Assembly (NCBI RefSeq): GCF_036014175.1
Contig: NZ_CP107917.1
Span: 2,976,001 to 3,040,000 of the forward strand
Reading direction: 5' to 3'
Length of the DNA: 64,000 bases
Source of the DNA: Streptomyces sp. NBC_00443
GTDB taxonomy: Bacteria > Actinomycetota > Actinomycetes > Streptomycetales > Streptomycetaceae
The notes under the pieces were generated by a model. The model saw only the letters and a list, made by a program, of their open reading frames with translations, did no database searches and was not told the origin of the DNA. Shown piece after piece: positions 1 through 9,407 of the stretch (position 1 is its first letter; every line of letters starts with the position of its first letter). Made by a program: the position numbers and the translations under genes.

Positions 1-88
1 CCGTCACGGCGTCTCCGCGCTCGCGCACCAGGTCTTCATAGATCGGCAGATGATCGCTTCGGGTCGGAGTGCGGGGAGTGGGTGCCAT
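1..88 (-). CDS. Small conserved hypothetical protein (3' end outside window)
   Basis: The reverse strand reads ATG at 86-88 and stays open to the window edge, giving MAPTPRTPTRSDHLPIYEDL and nine more residues. The acidic 'HLPIYEDLVRERGD' stretch resembles the N-terminus of a short conserved streptomycete protein of unknown role. I do not recognise a domain. It lies just downstream of, and in the same direction as, the membrane protein gene at 117-467, with 28 bases between them, so the two may be co-transcribed. Confidence 0.5.
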   Translation of the reverse strand, partial: MAPTPRTPTRSDHLPIYEDLVRERGDAVT

Positions 89-116
89 AAAGCTGGTCCT
101 TCGCTGGGTAATGCCG

Positions 117-467
117 TCAGGCCCTGTTGAGTCGGGCGGCAATTCCGTGCCCGAGGAGCAGATAGAGGACGGCCGGGAGGCCGTAATTGAGGAGGACGCG
201 CAGCCCCTCTGTGTCCATCGTGAAAATGTCCTGTGCCCATCCGGACAGCCAGTCCGCCGATCCGCGCACGAATTCCACGAACGCGTTCCCTTGGTTCGCG
301 TCCAGCAGGTAAAGCACGATCCAGAGGCCGAGAAGACCTGCCGCGACGTCGGCAATCGTGCAGATTGTCAGGGCCGCTCTGCGTGCGGCGTCCTGGTTGC
401 GCTGAGAGTGGTCGGGGGGTGCGGGCTGGTCGTAGGGCTGGTAGCCGGGGGTCGGGTCGGTGTTCAC
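117..467 (-). CDS. Small integral membrane protein, function unknown
   Basis: This 116-residue protein starts at GTG 465-467. The upstream open frame is longer but looks non-coding, and the protein only becomes typical from 'VNTDPTPGYQPYDQPAPP'. The Pro/Tyr/Gln-rich cytoplasmic-type N-terminus is followed by a hydrophobic segment (about residues 40-62, 'IADVAAGLLGLWIVLYLLDA') and a second one near the C-terminus ('YGLPAVLYLLLGHGIAARL'). Two transmembrane helices with a short linker are therefore likely. No enzymatic motif is visible. The ribosome binding site is weak. Confidence 0.65.
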   Translation of the reverse strand: MNTDPTPGYQPYDQPAPPDHSQRNQDAARRAALTICTIADVAAGLLGLWIVLYLLDANQGNAFVEFVRGSADWLSGWAQDIFTMDTEGLRVLLNYGLPAVLYLLLGHGIAARLNRA

Positions 468-677
468 GAGAAATCCGTTCTGACGCGTTGCCGGGCGGAA
501 GGGAGTCAGCCATCCAGCGAAACCGGAAACGGACGTCGCGGATGACCTGCTTCTGCCTGGTTCAGCGTCATGCGAACGCGACCGTGTTACACCACTGCCC
601 GGATCGTCCCCGAACAACGGCAATATGGCGGCCTATTCGGGTACTTGCCGCAATAGGCGCGCGCTGCCGTACATTTA

Positions 678-691
678 CCGCACATTTGCGG
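678..691. terminator. Small hairpin downstream of the ATPase gene
   Basis: CCGCA-CATT-TGCGG forms a perfect 5-bp stem 27 bases beyond the stop codon of the leftward ATPase gene at 718. It has no T tract. It could help terminate that gene, but the stem is short. Confidence 0.25.
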
Positions 692-717
692 ATGCACTGC
701 CGCGGGACCCTGACGGG

Positions 718-1284
718 TCAGGCCTCCCTGGCCGTCGGCAGCATGGCCCAGACCGTCTTGCCCGCCGGCTGGCGTCGCGTCCAGCCCCAGTGCTCGGACA
801 GCGCGTCGATGATGCGCAGCCCCCGGCCGTGCTCGTCGAAGAGGTCGCCGGTGTGCGGGTAGACAGGGGGGTTGTCGCTCGGGTCGGCGACGGCACAGAC
901 GAGGTGGGCCGGGCGCCGCAGGCTGAGCTTCAGCCAGATCTCGGCCTCGGGGCGCGAGGAGGCCACGTCGGCCGGCGCGGGCGATGCGGCGTGCAGCACG
1001 GCGTTGGCCAGCAGTTCGGTGACCACCATGAGGGCGTCGGCGCTGCAGTGGTCCAGTGCCCAGTCGTCGAGCGTGCGACGGACGAAGTCGCGGGCTCGGC
1101 CGCAGCCCTGTTCGGCACCGACCAGGCGCAGGGCGGCGGAACGAGGCGAGGTGCGCGGGGGCTCGGGGCTGGTGAGCCGACGGGGGCCCGAGGTGGCGCG
1201 GTGCGCTTCCGGCGGCGCCGTCAGCCCCGCGTGGGGCGCAGCTCTGCCGGGCAGTTGGAGCCCTTCGTACGCAGGTAAGGACAC
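718..1284 (-). CDS. ATP-binding anti-sigma-factor-like protein (HATPase_c fold)
   Basis: This is a 188-residue protein from GTG 1282-1284, chosen because GGGAG lies six bases upstream; longer in-frame starts lack such a site. The second half carries the GHKL/serine-kinase ATPase signature of RsbW-like proteins: 'VVTELLANAVLHA' (N box) and 'DEHGRGLRIIDAL' (G box), ending in 'GKTVWAMLP'. Many streptomycete genomes pair such ATPases with DUF397 and XRE-DUF5753 proteins, and here both follow divergently at 1482 and 1852. This suggests a WhiJ-like developmental regulatory set. The partner is not shown by the sequence. Confidence 0.8.
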   Translation of the reverse strand: MSLPAYEGLQLPGRAAPHAGLTAPPEAHRATSGPRRLTSPEPPRTSPRSAALRLVGAEQGCGRARDFVRRTLDDWALDHCSADALMVVTELLANAVLHAASPAPADVASSRPEAEIWLKLSLRRPAHLVCAVADPSDNPPVYPHTGDLFDEHGRGLRIIDALSEHWGWTRRQPAGKTVWAMLPTAREA

Positions 1285-1481
1285 AACGTCTCCCTGATAC
1301 ACGGTCAGGACAGGGCGTCCGCACTGCCGTTGACGCCACGGACTATTATCCACGCCAACGGCGCCTCCGTGCAATTTCACGGGAAATTGCGCGAAGGTGT
1401 CGACGCAGAGCACGTGGTGCGGTCCGGGCCCGGCGGGACGTCGGAGCGCGCGCGTGGCCGAACGTGAGCAAGGAGAGTGCA

Positions 1482-1712
1482 GTGCCAACAGCACAGAACG
1501 GCGTACGGGCAAGCTCGTTGGGCGTCCGCTGGATCAAGAGCCGGCACAGCAATGCCGAGGGCAACTGCGTCGAGGTGGCGAGCCTGGGCGACGGCAGCAT
1601 CGCGATGCGCAACTCCCGCGACCCCGAGGGGCCGGCCCTGGTGTACACGCCGGCCGAGATCACCGCGTTCCTGGCGGGCGCCAAGGAGGGAGAGTTCGAC
1701 CACCTCGCATGA
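1482..1712 (+). CDS. DUF397 domain protein
   Basis: This small acidic protein of 76 residues has the DUF397 hallmarks 'GVRWIKSRHSNAEGNCVEVA', 'IAMRNSRDPEGPAL' and 'YTPAEITAFLAGAKEGEFDHL'. GTG 1482 is preferred over GTG 1464 because AGGAG at 1471-1475 is six bases upstream. Proteins of this family usually sit beside XRE-DUF5753 regulators in Streptomyces and are thought to act with them, perhaps as antagonists or co-regulators. Here the XRE gene follows 139 bases downstream on the same strand. Confidence 0.85.
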   Translation: MPTAQNGVRASSLGVRWIKSRHSNAEGNCVEVASLGDGSIAMRNSRDPEGPALVYTPAEITAFLAGAKEGEFDHLA

Positions 1713-1851
1713 CCTGAACGGAGGGCCGGGCAGGAAGCGAAACTCCGCTGGGAAGCGGAAGTTGAGCCTTCTAATTGCTGCGGTTCCGGCGGCAGGAGGC
1801 GGCGGGATGCGATAATGCGGTCTGTCGTATGCCGGTCTACGGGGAGTCAGG

Positions 1852-2772
1852 ATGTCCGCCGAGTCACCTCGCATCTCCCGCCTCGAGCCCTATCTGAGCC
1901 GGACCGAACCCGCGCCGACCCTGCTGAAAATGCTGGTCGGCGTCCAGCTGGCGGGTATCCGCGAGGACGCGGGCCTCTCCCAGGACCAGGCGGCGCGTGC
2001 CGTGGGTTTCAGTCCGGCGAAACTGTCGCGCATCGAGGCGGGCAAGGGGCGTCGGCCGCCCACGGAGGCCGATGTCCGCCTGCTGCTGAAGGAGTACCGG
2101 GCCGAGGACTACGAGGCCTCGGTGCTGCTGCAGTTGCTGAAGCGTGCCGGCGAGCCGGGGTGGTGGCAGCGCTATGACAAGCGGCTGATGCCCGAGTGGT
2201 TCGACCGGCTGGTCGGGCTGCAGGAGGCCGCGACGGCCATCCGTACCTTCGAGATCCAGTACGTGCCCGGCCTGTTGCAGACCGAGGCGTACGTACGGGC
2301 CGTGGTGGAGCGCGGGCTGCCGTCGGCGCCCGGCCGTGAGGTGGAGCGGCGTGTGGAGCTGCGGATGCGGCGGCGCCAGCTCCTGCACCGCGCGGACCCG
2401 CCTCAGTTGTGGGCGATCGTCGACGAGTCGGTGCTGCTGCGGATGCTGGGCAGCCGCGAGGTGATGCGCGAGCAGCTCGAGTACCTGGAGGAGATGGCGC
2501 GGCTCCCCCATGTGACCCTGCAGATCGTGCCCCTGGATGTGACCAACGCGTCCGCGCCGGCCATTCCCGTCACCTATCTGCGCTTCGGCGGCGTCGATCT
2601 GGCCGACATCGTCTATCTGGAGCACATCAAGAGCGCCGCCTTCCTGGAGGACCAGGACGAGACGGAGGAGTACCGGATCGCCCTGGACCGCCTCGGCGAC
2701 GAGGCCCTCAACCCGCGCGAGTCGCTGGAGCGGCTGCGCGAGACGGCGGCCCGTTATTCCCCCGCCCCGTAG
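1852..2772 (+). CDS. Helix-turn-helix XRE regulator with DUF5753 (Scr1-type) domain
   Basis: This 306-residue protein has an XRE helix-turn-helix near residues 25-80 ('GVQLAGIREDAGLSQDQAAR', then 'SPAKLSRIEAGKGRRPP'). A C-terminal DUF5753 domain follows ('FEIQYVPGLLQTEAYVRAVV', 'VDESVLLRMLGSREVMREQL', 'TYLRFGGVDLADIVYLEHIK'). GGGGAG lies six bases before the ATG. Such proteins are the DNA-binding members of WhiJ-like regulatory sets with DUF397 partners, matching the gene just upstream. Its target is unknown. It is one of the few regulators near the biosynthetic operon that begins at 4069, but a link is only positional. Confidence 0.9.
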   Translation: MSAESPRISRLEPYLSRTEPAPTLLKMLVGVQLAGIREDAGLSQDQAARAVGFSPAKLSRIEAGKGRRPPTEADVRLLLKEYRAEDYEASVLLQLLKRAGEPGWWQRYDKRLMPEWFDRLVGLQEAATAIRTFEIQYVPGLLQTEAYVRAVVERGLPSAPGREVERRVELRMRRRQLLHRADPPQLWAIVDESVLLRMLGSREVMREQLEYLEEMARLPHVTLQIVPLDVTNASAPAIPVTYLRFGGVDLADIVYLEHIKSAAFLEDQDETEEYRIALDRLGDEALNPRESLERLRETAARYSPAP

Positions 2773-2785
2773 GGCGCTGCGCCCT
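2771..2785. terminator. Hairpin between convergent XRE and methyltransferase genes
   Basis: AGGGCG-CTG-CGCCCT is a 6-bp perfect GC-rich stem with a 3-base loop that starts at the XRE stop codon. A further GC-rich segment follows before the end of the leftward methyltransferase gene at 2836. The convergent layout fits a bidirectional terminator, though no T run is present. Confidence 0.4.
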
Positions 2786-2835
2786 GTAAGGCAGTACGTC
2801 CCCCGAGGCACTGCGCCCCGTGGGGAGAAGCCTCG

Positions 2836-3654
2836 TTATGGCAGTCGACCCACGCCGCCGAACTCGATCCACTCCTGGGTGAGTTGGCGCGGCGCCACCT
2901 CGGTGTCGGGGCGCCAGGTGGAGACCTCCACGAGGCCGGGGTCGAGGATCTCCAGACCCTCGAAGTACTCCGCGACGTCCTTCTCCTGGCGTACCCGGCC
3001 CCAGTGCCCCTGGGTCGCCTGGTCCATGAAGTCGGTGACGAACTCACGGACCTTGGGGTCCTCGCTGACCAGCTGGCACATGAGCATGAAGCTGCCGGGT
3101 GCGAGGTGCTCGCGCACCCGTCGGGCCACGGCGAGGGGGCCGTCGGTGTCGCTGTCGGGGATGCAGTGGAAGACCGAGTTGAACAGCACCGCCACCGGCT
3201 GCGAGAAGTCGATCAGGCGCTCGGTGTCGGGGTGGGAGAAGATCGCGTCGGTCTCACGCATGTCGGCGTGAATGACGGCCGTGTTGTCGTTCTGGTCCAG
3301 CAGGGCGCGGCCGTGGACCAGGACCATCGGGTCGTTGTCGACATAGACCACGCGCGAGGACGGGTCGATGGACTGCGCGACCTGGTGGACGTTGTTCTGG
3401 GTGGGCAGGCCTGAGCCGTGGTCGAGGAACTGCCGGATGCCGTGGTCCTCGGCGAGCGCCCTGACCACGCGCTGCAGGAAGCGGCGATTGTTCAGGGCGA
3501 GAGCGCGGGTGCTGGGGACGACCTTGTCCAGCTCCTCGCAGGCGGCTCGGTCGGAGGCGTAGTTGTCCTTGCCGCCGAGGTAGTAGTCGTACATGCGCGC
3601 GGCCGTCGGAATCGTGGCATCGATCGACGTGGACAGCTGCTTTCCAGGCTCCAT
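2836..3654 (-). CDS. SAM-dependent methyltransferase, DUF574 / Methyltransf_19 family
   Basis: This 272-residue protein has the family's N-terminal signature 'TIPTAARMYDYYLGGKDNYA' and 'FLDHGSGLPTQNNVHQVAQ' as the glycine-rich SAM loop. 'VVYVDNDPMVLVHGRALL' is the acidic ribose-binding strand, followed by 'AVLFNSVFHCIPD'. The start is ATG 3652-3654 with GGGGGAAA upstream. This large actinobacterial family is often found beside XRE-DUF5753 genes, as here. The substrate is unknown. It is transcribed away from the biosynthetic operon, so a role as a tailoring enzyme is possible but not supported by operon structure. Confidence 0.9.
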   Translation of the reverse strand: MEPGKQLSTSIDATIPTAARMYDYYLGGKDNYASDRAACEELDKVVPSTRALALNNRRFLQRVVRALAEDHGIRQFLDHGSGLPTQNNVHQVAQSIDPSSRVVYVDNDPMVLVHGRALLDQNDNTAVIHADMRETDAIFSHPDTERLIDFSQPVAVLFNSVFHCIPDSDTDGPLAVARRVREHLAPGSFMLMCQLVSEDPKVREFVTDFMDQATQGHWGRVRQEKDVAEYFEGLEILDPGLVEVSTWRPDTEVAPRQLTQEWIEFGGVGRLP

Positions 3655-4068
3655 CGTTTCCCCCAGTCACAGGGCCGGCCGAGGAGATCACCTCGCCGAC
3701 AACACATCCTAGGGAGGGGGCAGTTGATGGGGCCAGTCCATCGGTCAACCGCTGGAGAAAAGACCCCTCGGCGAGCGGAGGGCGAGCGGATGCCGCCGGA
3801 ACCAGCGGACGGAAAGGCAACTCAACCCGGCCGGGAGGCGGCGGAATTGTCCGAAGAGAGGGCCTGTCGTCCCGGATGTCGTTGTGTCGTCAAAGGTTCG
3901 TAGATGCATACGAGGCACGCCAGTTCGATGCCAGTCGGAGCACACCCTCACGGCCGGGGAGCCGCATCCGTGAGGGCTTCTCGGACGCCTTTCATGATCA
4001 GGGCTGTACTGCGCGCCACTTCGAACTAGGGTTCTCAGTCGGAAGCCACACTCGACGGGGGTACGCAC
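3655..4068. other. Divergent intergenic region upstream of the biosynthetic operon
   Basis: This 414-base spacer lies between the leftward methyltransferase and the rightward MFS gene and must hold the operon promoter. No convincing coding frame is seen. It contains a perfect 9-bp inverted repeat at 3945-3953 and 3968-3976. A GGGGG tract precedes the GTG start at 4069. I could not assign -35/-10 boxes with confidence. Confidence 0.5.
3945..3976. promoter_or_regulatory. Inverted repeat in the operon leader (operator or attenuator candidate)
   Basis: CCCTCACGG at 3945-3953 and CCGTGAGGG at 3968-3976 form a perfect 9-bp inverted repeat with a 14-base spacer, 93 bases before the first gene of the NRPS operon. 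In RNA it would make a stable hairpin. In DNA it could be an operator, since the half-sites are centred 23 bp apart. There is no T tract, so simple termination is less likely. Confidence 0.4.
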
Positions 4069-5609
4069 GTGGCCGATTCGGCGCGCTCGCTCGACGACAC
4101 CGCGCAGGACGGGGGAAAGCCGGGCCGGTTCAGCGGCATGGGCCCCTTCATGCTCGTCTGGAGCGGGCAGGCGGTATCCCTGGTCGGTAATTCCGTCCTG
4201 CGCTTCGCCTTCGTCTTCGAGACCTGGTCGGCCACCGGCCGCGCGACGGCGCTGACCACGCTGTCGCTGTGTGCCCTCCTCCCCCAGGTACTGCTGAGCC
4301 CCTCGCCGGGGCCTTCGTCGACCGGGTCAAGCGACGTACGGCGCTGCAGGTCGCGGACGGCGGCGGGCTGTTGATCGTGGCGCTGCTCGGCGTCCTGCAC
4401 TTCACCGGCGGGCTGCACACCTGGGAGGTCTACGCGGCCGTCATGCTGCTCGGCTCGGCCGCCGCGTTCCAGTTCCCGGCGCTGGGCGCCTCGGTGCCGC
4501 TGCTCGTGGACAAGGCCCAGCTCCAGCGGGCCAACAGTCTGCTGGCCAGCGCCAAGAGCACGGCGGACGTCGGCGGTCCCGCTCTGGGCGGGCTGCTGGT
4601 GGCGTTCTCCGGGCTCGGTTTCATCCTCGTCGCCGACCTGGTGAGCTTCGCTCTCGCGCTGGTGGCCATCCGGGTCGTACGGATGCGAGGGGACACCGGT
4701 CCCGCGAGCAAACCGGCGGGCGGGCCGCGCAAGAAGCTCACCGCGGAGGCCATGGAGGGGATGCGGTTCCTCTTCCGGTATCCGAGCCTGCGCGATCTGA
4801 TGCTGGCCTTCTGCGTGGTCAACCTGGTCATGGTCTTCGGCTTCGCCGCCGTACAGCCCATGGTTCTGGCCCGGTCCGGCGGTGAGACCGCGGCGTTGGC
4901 GAGCGTCAACACCGCGATCGGCGTCGGCGGGGTCGCGGGCGGGCTGCTGATGGCGGCGTGGAGCGGGCCGAAGAACCGGGCCCGGGGCATGCTGCTCGGG
5001 ATCATCGGGATGTGCCTGTCCGCCCAGGTGGCGATGGCACTTGTGGGGGGCGTGGTCGGCTGGTGCGCGGCCATTCTCGTGGGCGCGGCGCTGATGCCGA
5101 TGATCAACGGCGTGATGCAGGCGATCGTGCAGACCAAGGTCCCCCAGGAGTGGCACGGCCGGGTCTTCGGTGCCGTGATCTTCCTGTCGCAGATCTCCGT
5201 CCCGCTGGCGACCGCCGTCTCCGGTCCGCTCGCCGACGAGGTCTTCGAACCGCAGGCCGCGGAAGGCACCGGAATCTTCGTGGTGCTGGGACCGCTCGTG
5301 GGCGACGGGCCGGGCAGCGGCATGGCCGCGATGCTGCTCATCGCCGGCCTGTGCGGCATCGCCGTCGGGGTGCTGAGCATGACGCGGCGCACGGTGCGGG
5401 AGATCGACACGCTGCTGCCCGATGTCACCGACGACTCCCCCGGCACCGCAGACATCGACACCACCGATGTCGACACCACCGGCGTCGGCACCACCGACAT
5501 CGATGCCACCCACAGCTCCGGACGCCCCGGCGACCCCGAGGGCCCGGAGAACCCCGACCACCCCGACCACCCCGACCACCCCGGGGACAAAACACTCGTG
5601 GAGGGCTGA
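4069..5609 (+). CDS. MFS transporter, candidate product exporter (apparent -1 frameshift)
   Basis: This MFS permease is split over two frames. The first runs from GTG 4069 through 'MLVWSGQAVSLVGNSVLRFA' to 'LCALLPQVLLSP'. The second continues 'LAGAFVDRVKRRTAL' and covers the remaining helices to 5609. The switch is at the C4 run 4299-4302; one extra C would restore a continuous protein of about 513 residues with the usual MFS motif A region. The last 60 residues are hydrophilic, with Asp/Thr repeats and an Asn/Asp-His-Pro repeat. The gene ends two bases before mbtH, so it heads the biosynthetic operon and probably exports its product. The lesion may be a sequencing error or a real inactivation. 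Confidence 0.8.
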
Positions 5610-5611
5610 CC

Positions 5612-5818
5612 ATGACCACCAATCCGTTCGAGGACGAGAACGCCACCTACCTCGTACTCACCAACGCCGAGGGGCAGTTCTCGCTCTGGCCCGACGGGAT
5701 CACCGTGCCGGACGGGTGGGACGTGGCTCTGACCGCGAGCAGCCGCGCGGACTGCCTCGCCTTCGTCGAGGACCGCTGGACGGACATATGTCCCACCCGC
5801 ACGGCCTCCGATGCCTGA
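5612..5818 (+). CDS. MbtH-like NRPS accessory protein
   Basis: This 68-residue protein shows the whole MbtH signature: '[20 protein letters not shown]', then SLWP, 'PDGWDVAL', '[18 protein letters not shown]'. The three conserved tryptophans are present. MbtH proteins bind the A domains of NRPSs and promote their folding and adenylation activity. ATG 5612 lies two bases after the MFS stop, and the stop overlaps the NRPS1 start by eight bases, so it is probably translationally coupled to NRPS1. One or more of the four A domains here is expected to depend on it. Confidence 0.95.
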   Translation: MTTNPFEDENATYLVLTNAEGQFSLWPDGITVPDGWDVALTASSRADCLAFVEDRWTDICPTRTASDA

Positions 5819-8800
5819 GACGGAGGCAACGGGGGCGTTGCACGGCGTGCATGAACTCTTCGAGGAACGGGCCCGGCGGACACCGACGGCGACCGCGCTG
5901 GTGTCCGGCGACGAGCGGCTGAGCTACGGCGAACTCGACGCGCGGGCCGACCGGTTGGCAGGGCTGCTGCGGCGGCACGGCGTACGGCCGGGTGCCCTGG
6001 TGGGCGTATATCTGGAGCGGTCCGCCGAGATGGTGGTGGCACTGCTCGGCACGCTCAAGGCCGGTGCCGGATACGCGATGCTCGACCCGGACTTCCCGGC
6101 GGAACGGCTGCGCGGCATGGCGGCCGACGCGGGCGTCGCTGTGGTCGTGTCCCGGCGCGGTTCCCAACAGCCCTTGTCCACGGTCGAGTCGGTGGCCGTG
6201 GAGGACGCCGAACAGGCCGAGCCGCTCCGGCGCGGCACCGTGGAGGTACGGCCGCAGGACCCGGCCTGCGTGATGTTCACCTCCGGCTCCACCGGCCGTC
6301 CGAAGGGCATCGTCGCCTCCCACGCCGCGGTCACCGGGACGCTGACCGGGCAGGACTTCGCGTCGTTCGGGCCCGGCGCGGTGTGGCTGCAGTGTTCCCC
6401 CGTGTCCTGGGACGCGTTCGCGATGGAGCTGTGGGGTCCGCTGCTGAACGGCGGCCTGTGCGTGCTCCACCCGGGGCAGCGCCCCGACCCGGTGGTGACG
6501 GCCGGCCTGGTCGAGAGGCACGCCGTCACCTCCCTGTACCTGTCCGCCTCCCTCTTCCACGTGATCGTCGACGAGTACCCGCGGGCCCTCGCCGGCGTAC
6601 GCGAACTGATCGTCGGAGGCGAGCCGTTGTCGCCCGCGCACGCGGCCCGCGCCCTGGAGCGCCACCCCGCGCTGCGGCTGAGCAACGGCTACGGCCCGGT
6701 CGAGGGCATGGTTTTCCTGACCGTCCATCCGGTCACCGCCGAGGAGGTACGGGACGGCAGCCCGGTGCCGATCGGCCGCCCGCTGGCCGGCAAACGGCTC
6801 CGGGTGCTCGACGAGCGGCTGCGGCCCGTCGCGGACGGTGGGACGGGCGAGCTGTACGCCGCCGGGGCGGGCGTCGCCCTCGGCTACCGCGGCCGTTCCG
6901 AACTGACCGCCGAGCGGTTCGTGGCCGACCCGTACGGGCCCGCCGGTGGCCGGATGTACCGCACCGGTGACCTGGTGCGGCGCCGGGCGGACGGGGTGCT
7001 GGAGTACCTGGGGCGGGCCGACGCGCAGGTGAAGATCCGCGGGTTCCGGGTGGAGCCCGGCGAGGTGGAGACGGTGCTGGCCGGCCATCCGGGCGTCGTC
7101 CGGGCCGCCGTGGTCGCCCGTCCCGACGCCACGGGTGACATGCGGCTGATCGCGTACGTCGTCCCGCGTGAAGGACATCGGCAACAGCTGTCGGCAGAGG
7201 AACTGCGGGACCACGCGACGCGCGTGCTGGCCGACTATCTGGTCCCGGCCGCTTTCGTGCTCCTCGACGCCCTGCCCCTGACCCCCAACGGCAAGCTGGA
7301 CCGCGCCGCCCTGCCGGAGCCCGGCCCGATCACCGGATCCCTCGCGTCGGCGTCGGCACGACAGCCGTCCGGCCCGGTCGAGGAAGCGCTGTGCGGGCTG
7401 TTCTCCGAGGTGCTGGGGGTGGCGTCGGTCGGCCCCGAGGACGACTTCTTCGCGCTCGGCGGCAACTCGTTGATGGTGGCGCGGCTGCTGGGGCGGATGC
7501 AGCTGACGCTGGGCGCCCAGGTCGGCGTACGGACGCTGTTCGAGTGCCGGACGCCGACGGGGCTGGTGCCGTATGTGGAGAAGGCCGGCGAGGAGGAGGC
7601 AGGCAGGGGCGAGGAGCCCGCGGTTGCCCCGGAGGGGCAGGCGCTGCCCCTGTCGTACGCCCAGCGCCGCCTGTGGTTCCTCGACCAGGCCGACGCGGGT
7701 GAGGCCTACACGCTTCCGGTACTGGTGCGGCTGCGGGGCAAGGTCGACCCGGAGGCTCTTCGAGCCGCCCTCGGGGATGTGGCCGCCCGGCAGACGGCGC
7801 TGCGTACGGTCTTCGAGGAGCGCGACGGTGCGCCGTGGCAGCGGGTACGGGCCGGTGCCGAAGCCCTGCCTCGGCTCCGGCAGGTCGATGTGACATCCGG
7901 CGAGTTGGACAAGTCCGTCACCGAGGCCGCCCGGCACCGCTTCGACCTCGCCGCCGAACTGCCCCTGCACGCCGTGCTGTTCGGGATTCAGGACCGGCCG
8001 GGCGAGCACGCGCTGCTGCTGGTGCTGCACCACATCGCGGGTGACGGCTGGTCGCTGCCGCCGCTCTTCCGGGACCTGTCGCGCGCCTACGCCGCCCGGG
8101 TCTCCGGGTCCGTGCCGGAGCTCGCTCCGCTACCGGTGCCGTACGCCGTCTTCGCCCGCCGTCAGCAGGGGCGGCTGGGCTCGGCGGACGATCCGGGATC
8201 CCTCGCCTCGACTCAACTCACCTTCTGGCGCAAGGCCTTGGCCGGACTTCCGACCGGTGGCCCCCTGCTCCCGCGGCGCCCTGGAAGGCCCGCCGTGCCG
8301 GGTCGGGAAGCCGCCGTCGTCGTACGGCGGCTGGACGCGGACGTGCACGCGCGGATCGTGGAGGGGGCCCGGGCGGAGGGCGCCACGCTGTTCATGGCGT
8401 TGCATGCCGCGCTCGCCGCCGTGCTGATGCGTGCGGGGGCCGGCGAGGATCTGGCGGTCGGCTCGCCGGTCGCCGGGCGGGGCCACGACGGCACGGTCGA
8501 TGACGTGGTCGGGTTCTTCGTCAACATGCTGGTGCTGCGCAACGACGCCGCCGGCGACCCCACGGCCCGGCAACTGCTCGCGCGTACCCGGGAGACGGCG
8601 CTGGACGCCTTCGCCCACCAGGACGTGCCGTTCGAGGAGATCGTGGGAGCGCTCAACCCCGTACGGCCCCCGGGGCGGCAGCCCTTCACGGAGGTCGTGC
8701 TGGCGTTGCAGAACAACGCCCGGGCCGAGGTGGACCTGCCCGGCGCCGAGTCCGGCGTGGAACCGCTGCGCACCGGCACCGCTCGGTTCGAGCTGCTGGT

Positions 8801-9407
8801 CGACGTCACCGACGACCACGGTCCGTCGGGCGCGCCGGACGGCATGACGCTGGTCTTCGAGTACCGGACCTCGTGTCTGGAGCGGGAGTTCGTCGAGTGG
8901 CTGGCGGACGCGGTCGTCGAGGCGCTGCGCGCGGGGGCCGCCGAGCCGGACGTACCGCTGTCCCGGCTCGGGCTGCCGGAGCCTCCCCGGCGGGCGGACG
9001 CGGAGCGGGACGCGGTCCTCGCCCCCGCACCGACTGCAGGCGCCCCGACGGAATCCGCCCTGCACCGGGAGATCGCCGCCGTCTGGTCCGACGTCCTCGG
9101 AGTCGAGCGCATCGGTCCGCATGACGACTTCTTCCGCCTCGGCGGCAACTCCCTGCGTGCGGTCCGGGTCGCGGCCCGCCTCACGGGCGCCGGGCGCACG
9201 GTGACGGTCGGCCAGCTGTTCACCTCGCCCACAGTCGCCGCCCTCGCCGCCGAGCTGGAGCGGGCACCGGCCGAGGCACCCGCCGCCCCGGCGCCCATCC
9301 CGCGCCGACCGCGCGTTCCCCGGCAGCCGGGCCGCGGCAGCCGTACCGACGTCCCCGGTACAGGCCGTACCGACGACCCGAGTCAGAAGGAGGTGCCATG
9401 GACCTGA
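5811..9407 (+). CDS. NRPS1: A-T-C-T (loading-type module plus a C-T pair without A domain)
   Basis: This is a 1198-residue protein. An A domain (about 10-510) has '[11 protein letters not shown]', '[10 protein letters not shown]' (D201), '[11 protein letters not shown]' and the catalytic lysine in 'NGKLDRAAL' (K495). T1 has the phosphopantetheine serine S553 in 'LGGNSL'. A C domain (about 605-1050) of the LCL type begins '[13 protein letters not shown]' and has an intact HHxxxDG (H740, H741, D745). T2 carries S1114. There is no leading C domain, so the A-T pair can start a chain. There is no A domain between C and T2, only an Ala/Pro-rich linker, so T2 must be loaded in trans. Pocket residues by eye are D-A-M-S-I-G-G-V-F-K; no amino acid can be assigned safely. 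Confidence 0.95.
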   Translation: MPETEATGALHGVHELFEERARRTPTATALVSGDERLSYGELDARADRLAGLLRRHGVRPGALVGVYLERSAEMVVALLGTLKAGAGYAMLDPDFPAERLRGMAADAGVAVVVSRRGSQQPLSTVESVAVEDAEQAEPLRRGTVEVRPQDPACVMFTSGSTGRPKGIVASHAAVTGTLTGQDFASFGPGAVWLQCSPVSWDAFAMELWGPLLNGGLCVLHPGQRPDPVVTAGLVERHAVTSLYLSASLFHVIVDEYPRALAGVRELIVGGEPLSPAHAARALERHPALRLSNGYGPVEGMVFLTVHPVTAEEVRDGSPVPIGRPLAGKRLRVLDERLRPVADGGTGELYAAGAGVALGYRGRSELTAERFVADPYGPAGGRMYRTGDLVRRRADGVLEYLGRADAQVKIRGFRVEPGEVETVLAGHPGVVRAAVVARPDATGDMRLIAYVVPREGHRQQLSAEELRDHATRVLADYLVPAAFVLLDALPLTPNGKLDRAALPEPGPITGSLASASARQPSGPVEEALCGLFSEVLGVASVGPEDDFFALGGNSLMVARLLGRMQLTLGAQVGVRTLFECRTPTGLVPYVEKAGEEEAGRGEEPAVAPEGQALPLSYAQRRLWFLDQADAGEAYTLPVLVRLRGKVDPEALRAALGDVAARQTALRTVFEERDGAPWQRVRAGAEALPRLRQVDVTSGELDKSVTEAARHRFDLAAELPLHAVLFGIQDRPGEHALLLVLHHIAGDGWSLPPLFRDLSRAYAARVSGSVPELAPLPVPYAVFARRQQGRLGSADDPGSLASTQLTFWRKALAGLPTGGPLLPRRPGRPAVPGREAAVVVRRLDADVHARIVEGARAEGATLFMALHAALAAVLMRAGAGEDLAVGSPVAGRGHDGTVDDVVGFFVNMLVLRNDAAGDPTARQLLARTRETALDAFAHQDVPFEEIVGALNPVRPPGRQPFTEVVLALQNNARAEVDLPGAESGVEPLRTGTARFELLVDVTDDHGPSGAPDGMTLVFEYRTSCLEREFVEWLADAVVEALRAGAAEPDVPLSRLGLPEPPRRADAERDAVLAPAPTAGAPTESALHREIAAVWSDVLGVERIGPHDDFFRLGGNSLRAVRVAARLTGAGRTVTVGQLFTSPTVAALAAELERAPAEAPAAPAPIPRRPRVPRQPGRGSRTDVPGTGRTDDPSQKEVPWT

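Noticed and set aside
4069..4374. Programmed ribosomal frameshift in the MFS gene
   Set aside because: The C4 run lacks a slippery heptamer with a downstream structure, and transporters of this family are not known to use frameshifting. A missing base is simpler, especially as the kinase gene at 44038 shows the same lesion type.
5540..5590. Possible CRISPR-like short repeats (ACCCCGACC units)
   Set aside because: The units are nine bases in tandem without spacers and are translated in the MFS tail.
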